A DNA stretch of 33,937 bases from an uncultured Clostridia bacterium (GCA_947624725.1 CANQLP010000009.1:1-33937), one strand, 5' to 3'; shown: positions 19,109 to 27,483, numbered from the stretch's first letter. Made by a program: numbers and translations. Notes: a model not told the origin generated them from the sequence alone.

Positions 19109-19405
19109 TTAGCAAATTCCAGCATAGGATTCTTTACAGAATTTTTCCAAACTCTCAAAAGTTTCTTTTGTTACATTTTTTCTAGAAAATCTTTGAATAA
19201 TCTCTGTCTTGTATGTTTTCTTTCTAACCATAACAAACAAAGTTCTTGTGTCATAATTTAAAGAATTAAGCGTAACTGTTACTTTAAAATGCACAAAATT
19301 ATGAGTCGCGTTCAAAAACTCAATCTTTGTAAAGGCTGGATTGATTGCATTAGTACAATCTAACAGTTTCCGTATTGCATCTCGAAATACCTCATATTCA
19401 TCCAT
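19109..19405 (-). CDS. Hypothetical 98-residue protein
   Basis: Not recognised. It starts MDEYEVFRDAIRKLLDC with a GGAGG site 10 bases upstream. It has no signal peptide or membrane helix and is predicted mixed alpha/beta; the tail is FESLEKFCKESYAGIC. Codon use is less A-rich than in its neighbours (ctg, gcg, acg, cga are used), hinting at acquisition. At residue 12 (19372-19370) it has a zero-frame CGG followed by A that must be read as Arg, because a +1 shift there would hit a stop almost at once. It is transcribed divergently from the gene at 19642, from a strong promoter. Confidence 0.7.
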   Translation of the reverse strand: MDEYEVFRDAIRKLLDCTNAINPAFTKIEFLNATHNFVHFKVTVTLNSLNYDTRTLFVMVRKKTYKTEIIQRFSRKNVTKETFESLEKFCKESYAGIC

Positions 19406-19450
19406 ATAATTTATACCTCCAAAATTATTTATAAGATATATGTTCTGCTT

Positions 19451-19479
19451 TGGTACATTTATTTTTTAATGTTGTACCA
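19451..19479. promoter_or_regulatory. Inverted repeat TGGTACA-N15-TGTACCA in the 5' leader
   Basis: A 7-bp perfect inverted repeat lies between the minus-strand promoter and the 98-residue gene. It could be an operator half-site pair or a leader hairpin. No binding protein can be named. Confidence 0.35.
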
Positions 19480-19493
19480 TCATTAATATGTTA

Positions 19494-19522
19494 ATTATAC
19501 TACAAAAATAATGAAATATCAA
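19494..19522 (-). promoter_or_regulatory. Strong promoter for the 98-residue gene
   Basis: Read on the minus strand: TTGATA, a 17-base spacer, then TATAAT. Confidence 0.7.
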
Positions 19523-19542
19523 CTTTTTATGTTCGACAAAAT

Positions 19543-19571
19543 TTGCAATTTACATAAATTTATGGTATAAT
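19543..19571 (+). promoter_or_regulatory. Promoter for the 164-residue membrane protein
   Basis: TTGCAA at 19543-19548, a 17-base spacer and TATAAT at 19566-19571. It is arranged divergently with the promoter at 19494-19522. Confidence 0.65.
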
Positions 19572-19641
19572 TATATTAATCTTGCTAAAGGCAATGATGT
19601 AAGAACATTGAAAACACTAAAATAAAAAAAGGAGAAGAACT

Positions 19642-20136
19642 ATGAATGACAAGTTGCAAAGCAAAATGAGGAAGAGAGGTTTATTGTTTGTAGTAATTGT
19701 AGTAGTAATGATAACTTTGGCTTCAATCTTATGCAGATTAGCAGCATCTTTTATATTTGAAGAATTTGATTCAGATATAATAGTAATACCTATGATTATA
19801 ACTGCAATAGCCTTTACACCTTTTGCCTATTATATGGGAAAGGAAGATTTTTTAATGAGGGAAAAGGTAAAAAAGCAGGAGGAAAGCCGGAAACTTGTAG
19901 ATGAGCATGTTAATTCTGATGAACCAGTGGAGATTATTCCCATTGATAAAAATGGGAAAGAGATAACAATGTGGACTACAAGCATGAAATTTTATGCAAA
20001 ATTGGAAAATTCCGTAGTCACAAGTACAACGCATTTATGCGTGTACTCAGTTTTATCCAAAAATGGAGAGGAGCTTGGACATGAAACTCTGAAGAAAACA
20101 GAGTTTACAGAGTATTTCAAGTTCAAAGAATTTTAG
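19642..20136 (+). CDS. Hypothetical membrane protein, 164 residues
   Basis: Not recognised with certainty. There are two membrane helices, at about residues 13-36 (GLLFVVIVVVMITLASILC) and 46-65 (IIVIPMIITAIAFTPFAYYM), then a charged linker and a soluble beta-rich domain (TSMKFYAKLENSVVTSTTHL, then LCVYSVLSKNGEELG) that faintly recalls DUF2500-type membrane-tethered domains. The ribosome site is AAAGGAGAAG. Residue 83 is a zero-frame CGG (19888-19890, agc-CGG-aaa) that must be read as Arg, since +1 reading ends two codons later. Codon use (ccc, gtg, ctg) is less AT-biased than in adjacent core genes. It has its own promoter and terminator. Confidence 0.75.
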   Translation: MNDKLQSKMRKRGLLFVVIVVVMITLASILCRLAASFIFEEFDSDIIVIPMIITAIAFTPFAYYMGKEDFLMREKVKKQEESRKLVDEHVNSDEPVEIIPIDKNGKEITMWTTSMKFYAKLENSVVTSTTHLCVYSVLSKNGEELGHETLKKTEFTEYFKFKEF

Positions 20137-20146
20137 TGTTGAAGCG

Positions 20147-20176
20147 GAAAAAGTCCCATAATATTGGGGCTTTTTC
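20147..20176 (+). terminator. Terminator after the 164-residue gene
   Basis: GAAAAAG-CCC pairs with GGG-CTTTTTC around an AT loop, and the 3' arm supplies the T-run. Confidence 0.65.
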
Positions 20177-20178
20177 TG

Positions 20179-20207
20179 TTGTAATTTTATCTAAAAAGTT
20201 GTATAAT
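20179..20207 (+). promoter_or_regulatory. Promoter for uvrA
   Basis: TTGTAA at 20179-20184, a 17-base spacer and TATAAT at 20202-20207. Initiation near 20213 makes the ATG at 20246 the sensible start, rather than the in-frame ATG at 20213. Confidence 0.65.
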
Positions 20208-20245
20208 ACTATATGTTAAGTTTATTTTTGGGGGCAAAAAAAGAA

Positions 20246-23074
20246 ATGAACGATAAAATAGTTATAAAAGGTGCAAAAGAGCACAACTTGAAAAATATAA
20301 ATTTGGAAATACCAAGGGAGAAACTAGTAGTAATTACAGGACTTTCAGGCTCTGGAAAATCTTCTCTTGCGTTTGATACACTTTATGCAGAGGGACAAAG
20401 AAGATATGTAGAAAGTCTTTCTTCTTATGCGCGTCAATTTTTAGGTATGATGGAAAAGCCAGATGTAGAATCAATAGAAGGTCTTTCTCCTGCGATTGCG
20501 ATAGACCAAAAAACAACCTCTAAAAATCCTCGTTCTACTGTTGGAACTGTTACAGAGATTTATGATTATATTCGTCTTCTATATGCAAGGATTGGAGTCG
20601 CATATTGCCCAAACTGTGGGAAGAGAATTGAAAAACAAACATTAGATCAAATTGTAGATAATATTTTAAGTATTGATCAGGGAACTAGAATACAAATTCT
20701 TGCTCCAGTTGTTCGTGGAAGAAAAGGCGAATTTGTAAAACAATTAGAAGGATACCAAAAACAAGGATTTGTTCGTGTAAGAATTGACGGAGAAACTTTT
20801 GAACTTACAGATGATATAACAATTGATAGAAAGAAAAAGCATAATATTGAACTTGTAGTAGATAGATTGGTTATTAAAGAAGGAATAAGAAATAGACTTG
20901 CAGAATCAGTAGAAACTGCTCTTAAAAATGCAGAAAATTTGGTTATGGTAGATATAAACGGCAAAGAAAATAGACTATATAGTGCAAATTATTCTTGCCC
21001 TGATTGTGGAATAAGTCTTGGAGAACTAACTCCTAGAATGTTTTCTTTTAACAATCCATTTGGAGCTTGCCCTACTTGTACAGGTATAGGATTTTTGATG
21101 AGAATGGACGAGGACTTGATAATACCTGATAAAAACAAAACTTTGTATGATGGTGTAAAAGCATTTGGTGCAAGTACAATGAAAAAGGGAGAAACGATGG
21201 CAAAGATGTACTTTGAAAGTATTGGAAGACATTATGGAGTAGATATCAAAAAGCCAATAAAAAAACTTCCACGAGAATTTTTAGATAAAATTTTATATGG
21301 AACAGGAAATGAAGCAATAGATTTTAAATATGAATCTCCATTTGGAATAAGGACATTTTCAGCACCTTTTGAAGGGGTTATCCCAACGCTTGAAAGAAGA
21401 CATAATGAAACAAAATCACAAGGAATGCGTGATTTTTATGAGATGTATATGAGTGAAAGTGATTGTCCTACATGTAATGGTGCAAGACTTAGAAAAGAAA
21501 GCTTATCAGTTAAAGTAGGAGATAAAAATATAAATGAACTTACTGAAATGTCAATTACCAAAATTAAAGAATATTTGAACGACTTGGAACTTTCTGCAAA
21601 AGACAAGATGATTGCAGATGAAATTTTAAAAGAGCTTAATAAGAGATTACAATTTTTAATTGATGTTGGACTAGAATATCTTACACTTTCAAGGTCTGCC
21701 GGAAGTCTATCTGGAGGAGAAGCACAAAGAATTAGGCTTGCAACTCAAATTGGTTCGAGCTTAACAGGAGTGTTATATATATTAGATGAACCAAGTATTG
21801 GACTTCATCAAAGGGATAATGATAAATTAATTGCAACTCTTAAAAAATTGAGAGACTTAGGAAATACTGTTCTTGTTGTAGAACATGATGAAGATACAAT
21901 GTATGCTGCAGATGAGATTATAGATATTGGACCTCGGACCTCGGAGTTCATGGTGGACATGTTATAGCACAAGGTACAGCAGAAGAAGTTAAAAAGGTTA
22001 CAGGTTCTGCAACTGGCGATTATTTAAGTGGAAGAAAGAAGATTCTAGTTCCTAAAAAGAGAAGAAAGTCAAATCGGAAAATCAATTGAGATTATAGGTG
22101 CACAGCAAAACAATTTAAAAAATATAAATGTAAAAATTCCACTTGGTGTATTTACATGTGTAACAGGTGTTTCAGGCTCTGGGAAATCTACTTTGGTTAA
22201 TGAGATTTTATATAAAAGAGTTGCAAAAGAGATAAACGGTTCAAACGAAAAGCCTGGAAAATGTAAAGAAATTAAAGGAATAGAAAACATTGATAAAATT
22301 ATAAATATTGACCAATCACCAATCGGAAGAACTCCTCGTTCAAACCCTGCAACATATACTGGGGTTTTTGATATGATAAGAGACCTTTTTGCAACAACTA
22401 ACGAAGCAAAGATGAGAGGATATCAAAAAGGTAGATTTAGTTTTAATGTTCCAGGAGGTAGATGTGAGGCTTGCCAAGGAGATGGTGTTTTAAAAATTGA
22501 AATGCACTTTTTACCTGATATTTATGTGCCATGTGAAGTTTGCAAGGGTAAAAGGTATAATCAAGAAACATTGGAAGTAAAATACAAGGGCAAAACAATT
22601 GCTGATGTCTTGGATATGACAGTTGAAGAAGGGCTTGAATTTTTTGCTAATGTTCCAAGAATTAAGCAAAAGATACAAACTCTTTATGATGTAGGACTTC
22701 GGTTATATTAAACTTGGACAACCATCTACAACATTATCTGGAGGAGAAGCACAAAGAGTAAAACTTCGGTACAGAGCTTTCTAAAAAAGCAACTGGTAAA
22801 ACTTTGTATATATTAGATGAGCCAACAACTGGACTTCATATAGCAGATGTTCATAGATTAGTTGATATTTTACAAAGGCTAGTTGATACAGGAAATAGCA
22901 TTATTGTAATAGAGCATAATTTGGATTTAATTAAAACTTGTGATTATATTATAGACTTAGGACCAGAAGGAGGAGAAAAACGGAGGAACTGTTGTACAAG
23001 TTGGAACTCCAGAGCAGGTAGTAAAAAATGAGAAAAGTTATACAGGTCAATTTTTAAAAAAATATTTGGAATAA
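20246..23074 (+). CDS. uvrA: Excinuclease ABC subunit UvrA, six CGG frame breaks
   Basis: DNA-damage recognition ATPase of nucleotide excision repair. It starts [20 protein letters not shown]. First Walker A is [20 protein letters not shown]; zinc modules are CPNCGKR, CPDCG/CPTC and [10 protein letters not shown]; the first signature is [18 protein letters not shown], followed by [16 protein letters not shown]. The frame then breaks at C21935, C21942, C22075, C22700, C22767 and C22981, each directly before a Gly codon. Skipping all six restores [36 protein letters not shown], the second Walker [20 protein letters not shown]...[52 protein letters not shown] and a C-terminus [18 protein letters not shown] ending FLKKYLE. 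That is 940 residues, normal for UvrA. All essential motifs are intact, so ordinary pseudogene decay is unlikely. Confidence 0.95.
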
Positions 23075-23110
23075 ATTTCATGTATAATAAAATATAAAAG
23101 TAAAAAAATA

Positions 23111-23146
23111 AATAGGTTTCCATATGTATTTTGGAAACCTATTTTT
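23111..23146 (+). terminator. Terminator after uvrA
   Basis: AATAGGTTTCC pairs with GGAAACCTATT across a 10-base loop, followed by TTTT. It may also end the minus-strand micro-ORF transcript. Confidence 0.8.
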
Positions 23147-23155
23147 AAAATAATA

Positions 23156-23245
23156 CTAGTGATTATTTTGGTTATTATCATTGTTATTATTTTTGCTATT
23201 ATTATTGTTGTTGTTATTGTTGTTATTTTTCTTATCTTTTGACAT
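23156..23245 (-). CDS. Asn-rich micro-protein, 29 residues
   Basis: The minus strand has GGAGG 10 bases before an ATG that opens MSKDKK followed by an almost pure asparagine run, broken only by Ser-Lys, Asp and Gln, and ending NNH. Twenty of 29 residues are Asn, written with both AAT and AAC, so it is not a simple nucleotide repeat; mixed codons suggest selection on the protein. The nearer ATG closes after six codons. No family is recognised. Small Asn-rich peptides could be spore or surface components, but that is a guess. Confidence 0.5.
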   Translation of the reverse strand: MSKDKKNNNNNNNNNNSKNNNNDNNQNNH

Positions 23246-23377
23246 AAACCATGCACCTCCATGCTTCAATCTAATTTTAGTATTGACTTAAAATAAAAAA
23301 TTTATACAAGAAAGATTTTTCTGCAAAATAAAAATTTACATATGTTCTATGTTTTTGTAAAATTTTTCTTGAAAAAC

Positions 23378-23406
23378 TTGACAAATATATAGATTATTAG
23401 TACAAT
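23378..23406 (+). promoter_or_regulatory. Consensus promoter of the (AC)n transcription unit
   Basis: TTGACA at 23378-23383, a 17-base spacer and TACAAT at 23401-23406. It drives a transcript of about 170 bases ending at the terminator at 23551-23582. Confidence 0.7.
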
Positions 23407-23448
23407 TGTAGCATAAAAGGTTAGATTCAAACAAATGAGGAGCATAAA

Positions 23449-23523
23449 ATGAGAATAATAACAAACGCTGAAACCCTTGCAGCTGTACACACACACACAC
23501 ACACACACACACAGGTAGTTTAG
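23449..23523 (+). CDS. Micro-ORF with His-Thr repeat, possible leader or phase-variable peptide
   Basis: A GAGGAG site precedes an ATG that opens MRIITNAETLAAV, then (His-Thr)x4, then QVV and a stop: 24 residues. The HT repeat is encoded by an (AC)n tract. Losing one AC unit, or gaining two, would put translation into GSLGDCLEWNKVEAH, ending inside the terminator stem. Promoter, ribosome site, ORF and terminator make a complete tiny unit. A histidine-sensing leader is conceivable, but no his gene follows. The ORF could also be accidental within a non-coding RNA. Confidence 0.35.
   Translation: MRIITNAETLAAVHTHTHTHTQVV
23487..23513 (+). repeat. (AC)13 dinucleotide microsatellite
   Basis: Thirteen uninterrupted AC units plus an A. 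Such tracts are uncommon in bacterial DNA and prone to slipped-strand length change. Confidence 0.95.
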
Positions 23524-23550
23524 GGGATTGTTTAGAATGGAATAAAGTAG

Positions 23551-23582
23551 AAGCACATTGATTTTTTTGATGTGCTTTTTTG
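23551..23582 (+). terminator. Terminator of the (AC)n unit
   Basis: AAGCACAT pairs with ATGTGCTT around a T-rich loop, followed by TTTTT. Confidence 0.75.
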
Positions 23583-23592
23583 GCGTGGGTCA

Positions 23593-23772
23593 AGCAAAGT
23601 AAGCAAAAATTATCACTCGAAACTTTGTCCTTGGTTTTCTCGTAGAAATTGTAACGCTTTGCAATGAGCCTCTTTCACATCAAGCTGTGAACATCCCTCA
23701 TTCCAAAATGTAACAATTTCTAACAACGAAAACATTCCAGCGTTTCTCGTTCTAATTTATACTTACTTTGCT
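23593..23772. repeat. 180-bp imperfect palindrome (long hairpin)
   Basis: AGCAAAGTAAG at 23593 matches the complement of CTTACTTTGCT ending at 23772. The arms remain alignable inwards for about 80 bases with many mismatches (AAATTA, TTTTC, TAGAAATTGT and AATGAG blocks match). The apex holds a small hairpin TTCACA-tcaagc-TGTGAA. No ORF fills it. Candidates are a degenerate palindromic mobile element or a structured RNA upstream of the pilin-like gene. Confidence 0.6.
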
Positions 23773-23839
23773 AGAAATAAGAAAAGACCTTAATGTTAAA
23801 AAAATATAAATAAAAAAATTGAAGGAGGAAAGAGAAAAA

Positions 23840-25015
23840 ATGAAGAATTTAAGAAAGGAAGGACGGAATTACGCTTGTTGCCTTAATTATAACAGTAATA
23901 ATTCTTATAATACTAGCAGCAATTTCGATTACAGCATTAACAAATGGAAATTTTATAGGATTAGCAACACGCGCATCACAAAATTATGCAGAGGCACAAG
24001 AGTATGAAGGAAGTATAATGGAAGGTTATAAGAATTTACTTACAGCAGTAATAGAAAATCTAGCAGGAGGAGGAAGTACACTACCAAAGGAAGAAGAATT
24101 TAAGATAGGAGACTATGTAAATTACACACCTAAAAGTAATAGTGATAAACCATGTGAAATAGAGGATACCTTAAGCGGAGTAACAGTGAAAAATGGAGCA
24201 ACAGGTAAACAAACATTTACAACTGAAACAGAAACAATGAAATGGAAGGTATTTGATTATAATGATGAAACAATAACAATTATTTCAGATATACCAACAA
24301 CACAGACATTAAAATTAGAAGGGGCAAATGGGTATAACAATGGAGTGCATATATTAAATAAGATATGTCAGGAATGTTATTCAAGTGCAGATCCAAAATT
24401 AACAGCAAGAAGTATAAATATAGAAGATGTAAGAGGAATAATGCAAGATGGATTTAATGCAAACAAAGATTTAATTGGACAATCAAAAACATATACTACT
24501 AATAACAGAGCACCAAAGATATGGGCAGAGTTTGAGAAAGATTTAGGAGCAGAGGCGTGGAAAAGTGTAAGTAAACAAAGTGAAAAAACATATACAAATG
24601 AAACAGCAATGGAATTACAAGGACCAGATGCAACATTTTATCAAACATTCTGGACAAATGAGGATACAACTAATGTGCAAGATGGAATGTCAATCAAGTT
24701 ATTACCATGGAAAGATAATGCATACAAAGATATAATGTTTGGTGCAAATACACTAGACATGGCATCAGAAGATGCAAACAAGAAGTTCTGGCTGGCTTCT
24801 CGCTTTGTGTTTCTTAGCGAAGGCGGTTGCAGCTTTGGCCTTCAGGTTTGCATAAAACGGATATGTGGACGACTACGGCATTGCTAACTCCGCCCGGAGG
24901 CGTTCCTGCTTATGATTTTCCTATTCACCCCGTAGTTTCTATACCTCGTAGCTATTATACATTAGAGAAGGCTGATGGAGGCAGTTCTTTTGATATAGTT
25001 CCCATAGGTGAGTAG
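23840..25015 (+). CDS. Type IV pilin-like surface protein, three CGG frame breaks
   Basis: Preceded by a GAAGGAGGAAAG site. In the zero frame only MKNLRKEG is read before CGG. Skipping C23864 gives KEGG followed by ITLVALIITVIILIILAAIS, a class III signal: prepilin peptidase cuts after Gly and the hydrophobic helix assembles the pilus. A variable beta domain of about 330 residues follows (FKIGDYVNYTP, MKWKVFDYNDETITIISDIP) with a C-terminal formylglycine/lectin-like motif, FWLASRFVF ... HPVVSIP. Two more breaks, C24858 and C24895, lie in that end; skipping them gives KGYVDDYGIANSAGGVPAYD and a stop at 25013-25015, for 390 residues. The last 200 bases differ in base composition. The function is probably adhesion. 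Confidence 0.82.
24787..24990 (+). other. Compositionally distinct 3' cassette of the pilin-like gene
   Basis: Up to about 24786 the gene is A-rich (aca, gat, aaa, gca). From ttctggctggcttctcgc onwards it uses cgc, ggc, gcc, ctt, ctc and ccc. The encoded WLASR ... HPVVSIP block resembles a variable ligand-binding C-terminus of the kind exchanged by recombination or targeted by diversity-generating retroelements. No reverse transcriptase or template repeat is in the window. Confidence 0.5.
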
Positions 25016-25033
25016 ACTAATATGCAGTTTTTT

Positions 25034-25064
25034 AAGTAGTGAGAAATTCACTACTTATTTTTTT
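25034..25064 (+). terminator. Terminator after the pilin-like gene
   Basis: AAGTAGTGA pairs with TCACTACTT around a 5-base loop, followed by a T-rich run. Confidence 0.8.
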
Positions 25065-25119
25065 GTATAAATGAAAAAAGTGTAAACACATAATTTTAAA
25101 TAAAAAATTTACATAAATA

Positions 25120-25147
25120 TTGAAATTTTTTGAAAAGATGATATAAT
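25120..25147 (+). promoter_or_regulatory. Promoter for the pyrophosphatase gene
   Basis: TTGAAA at 25120-25125, a 16-base spacer and TATAAT at 25142-25147. It leaves a leader of about 130 bases containing an unused GGAGG and a small hairpin AAAGCATAATATGCTTT. No known riboswitch was recognised. Confidence 0.6.
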
Positions 25148-25284
25148 ATATCTGTTTAGTTCAAGAACTATTTGCTTTATGAAAAGACAAATTGAAAGGA
25201 GGATAGTAACTAACAAATAAAGCATAATATGCTTTTAAGGTGTAGTAAAAATCAACTAAATTTCCAAAAGGAGGAAAAAGCAGT

Positions 25285-27432
25285 ATGGAAATGGTATTAT
25301 TATTTGCAGCACTTGGCATATTTTATGCCTACTTTAATTTCTCCAAGGTAAGGAAGATGGAGGAAGGAACAAGCGAGATGCAGGAAATCGCGGCAGCGAT
25401 TCGGTTAGGTGCTAATACCTTTTTGCTGAATGAGTACAAGGTGCTTATCAAGGCAGTAATTGCCTTTGTGCTGGTATCTGGAATTTTCATTTCAGTAGAG
25501 AGTGCGATTACATTCATAATCGGAACTATCGCAAGTGGTCTTGCTGGATTCTTTGGAATGAAAATGGCGACATATGCAAATGTAAGAGTTACAAACGAAG
25601 CAAGAAAGACCAAGGATATTGGCAAAACGCTTAAAGTAGCCTTAAGTGGTGGTTCTGTAATGGGATTATGTGTTAGTGCTTTTGCACTTGTTGGACTTGT
25701 TATAGTGTTTTGGGTATTTAAGCCCTCCTCACTTGCAGAACTTGCATCAAGTACTAACTGGTGTGGAATCTCATTTGTACCGTTTTCGATGGATCTGTCT
25801 TCATATGCACTTGGTTGCTCAATGATAGCAATGTTTAATCGTGTAGGTGGTGGCATTTACACAAAGGCAGCCGATATGGGAGCAGATTTAGTAGGTAAGA
25901 ATGAGGAAAATATTCCAGAGGATGATCCGAGAAATCCAGCAGTTATTGCAGACTGCGTTGGAGATAATGTAGGAGATACAGCAGGACTTGGGTCTGACCT
26001 TTTGGAGAGTTTTGCAGGTGCGATTGTAAGTGCAATTGTATTATGCATCCATCTGTTCATAAGCTTTCAGGCAAAGGGAATGCAGTTTAGTGAAGAAGTT
26101 TTTTACAAATTGTATGAATATCCAGTTATCTTTACTGCAATTGGGCTAGCCTCATGCGTGGTTGGACTTAGTTATGTTTTGGGTAAGAATACAGACACCA
26201 AACATGCAGACCCACATAAGGAACTCAATATAGCTACATGGATTTCAGCAGGATGTACAGCAATTCTTAACCTTGTATATACACTTGCTGCATTTTCAGG
26301 GACTGACCTTGGAGATCTTCCGTTTAAAGTCGGAATACTTTCTCCGTGGCTTTCTGCGGTAATTGGTATTGTGAGTGGAATTTTAATCGGGATGATTGCA
26401 GAGTATTACACAAGCTATGACTACAATCCAACAAAACAAATTGCAGCATCTTCTAAAGAAGGTTCTGCTATGACGATTACTCAAGGGCTTTCTGTTGGAA
26501 TGAAGTCAACGCTCCTTTCTGTAATAATTTTGGGATTTGCACTTGTAATTGCATACGCATTTTCTGGAATTTTCGGAGCGGCAATGGCAGCTGTAGGAAT
26601 GCTTTCATTCGTGTCTATCACAGTATCAGTTGACACATATGGACCGATAAGTGATAATGCAGGTGGAATTGCTGAAATGGCGAAGCTTGATAAGGATGTA
26701 AGAGAAATTACTGACAAGCTCGACTCTGTCGGAAATACAACGGCTGCAATTGGCAAAGGATTTGCAATAGGTTCTGCATCATTTGCAGCAGTGTCTCTTA
26801 TGATTTCATACTTGTATAGCTTTACGCCTATTGGCACAGATGTTATTTTGGATGTATTGGATCCGGTAACACTTGCTGGAGCATTAATCGGAGGAGCAAT
26901 TTCCTATTATTTCTCTGGCCTTTTGATTGAGGCTGTCGGCAAATCTGCAAGAAAGATGGTAGATGAAGTAAGACGGCAGTTTAGAGAGATTAAAGGCTTA
27001 AGAGAAGGAAGTGCAAAGCCTGACTACAAAAAGTGCATAGAGATTGCAACAAATGGAGCATTAGCAGAGATGAAGCTTCCGGCTGTGATTTCTATACTGG
27101 TACCGGTTGTAAGTGGATTTATTATGGGACCGAATTTTGTTGCAGGAATTTTGATTGGTGCAACGATGTCGGCAATCATGCTTGCAATCTTCTGTGGAAA
27201 CAGTGGTGGTGCTTGGGATAATTCGAAGAAATATGTCGAATCTCTCGGTCAGAAAGGAACGCCTGTGCATCAGGCTGCAGTAGTAGGCGATACTGTGGGA
27301 GATCCATTAAAAGACACAGTAGGGCCTTCCTTGGATATTTTGATTAAGATAATGAGTACGGTCTCACTTATCTTCGTATCAATATTTAGTAGGTTCAATT
27401 TGTTAAATTTCATATCAACTTTCTTTAAGTAA
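25285..27432 (+). CDS. hppA: Membrane-bound ion-pumping pyrophosphatase, K+-dependent type
   Basis: It hydrolyses PPi to pump Na+ or H+ across the membrane. 715 residues with about 15-16 helices. The catalytic motifs are MGADLVGKNEENIPEDDPRN, then ADCVGDNVGDTAGLGSDL, TYGPISDNAGGIAEM and GTPVHQAAVVGDTVGDPLKD. The sequence GNTTAAIGKGFAIGSA has Ala where K+-independent enzymes have Lys, so it belongs to the K+-dependent class. Codon use is more GC-rich than in neighbours (gcg, ccg, tcg, cgg), suggesting transfer. It has two zero-frame CGG codons, at residues 40 and 564. The second is in the conserved VRRQFREI, so CGG must mean Arg there. The far C-terminus (RFNLLNFISTFFK) is unusual. Ribosome site AAAGGAGG. 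Confidence 0.95.
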   Translation: MEMVLLFAALGIFYAYFNFSKVRKMEEGTSEMQEIAAAIRLGANTFLLNEYKVLIKAVIAFVLVSGIFISVESAITFIIGTIASGLAGFFGMKMATYANVRVTNEARKTKDIGKTLKVALSGGSVMGLCVSAFALVGLVIVFWVFKPSSLAELASSTNWCGISFVPFSMDLSSYALGCSMIAMFNRVGGGIYTKAADMGADLVGKNEENIPEDDPRNPAVIADCVGDNVGDTAGLGSDLLESFAGAIVSAIVLCIHLFISFQAKGMQFSEEVFYKLYEYPVIFTAIGLASCVVGLSYVLGKNTDTKHADPHKELNIATWISAGCTAILNLVYTLAAFSGTDLGDLPFKVGILSPWLSAVIGIVSGILIGMIAEYYTSYDYNPTKQIAASSKEGSAMTITQGLSVGMKSTLLSVIILGFALVIAYAFSGIFGAAMAAVGMLSFVSITVSVDTYGPISDNAGGIAEMAKLDKDVREITDKLDSVGNTTAAIGKGFAIGSASFAAVSLMISYLYSFTPIGTDVILDVLDPVTLAGALIGGAISYYFSGLLIEAVGKSARKMVDEVRRQFREIKGLREGSAKPDYKKCIEIATNGALAEMKLPAVISILVPVVSGFIMGPNFVAGILIGATMSAIMLAIFCGNSGGAWDNSKKYVESLGQKGTPVHQAAVVGDTVGDPLKDTVGPSLDILIKIMSTVSLIFVSIFSRFNLLNFISTFFK

Positions 27433-27439
27433 AGAAATA

Positions 27440-27483
27440 AAATTTGGGTGATACTAGTTTTTACTGGTATCACCCAAATTTTG
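27440..27483 (+). terminator. Terminator after the pyrophosphatase gene
   Basis: AAATTTGGGTGATACTAGT pairs almost perfectly with ACTGGTATCACCCAAATTT around a 4-base loop. Confidence 0.85.

Noticed and set aside
20246..23074. uvrA and seven other genes as pseudogenes
   Set aside because: All lesions are the same single-base addition before Gly codons, with no missense decay, stops or deletions. Random decay would not give this pattern in eight genes at once.
23047..23262. 71-residue Ile/Thr-rich minus ORF
   Set aside because: It is the shadow frame of the Asn-rich micro-ORF, and the GGAGG spacing fits the Asn frame instead.
23336..23593. Minus-strand ORF with Val-Cys repeats across the (AC)n tract
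   Set aside because: It is the reverse reading of the microsatellite, has no ribosome site and runs against a well-formed plus-strand promoter and terminator.
24787..25015. Confirmed diversity-generating retroelement
   Set aside because: No reverse transcriptase, accessory protein or template repeat lies in the window. Only the composition shift and protein motif suggest it.
25148..25284. Riboswitch in the pyrophosphatase leader
   Set aside because: Only a small hairpin and an unused GGAGG are seen; no known aptamer motif could be recognised.
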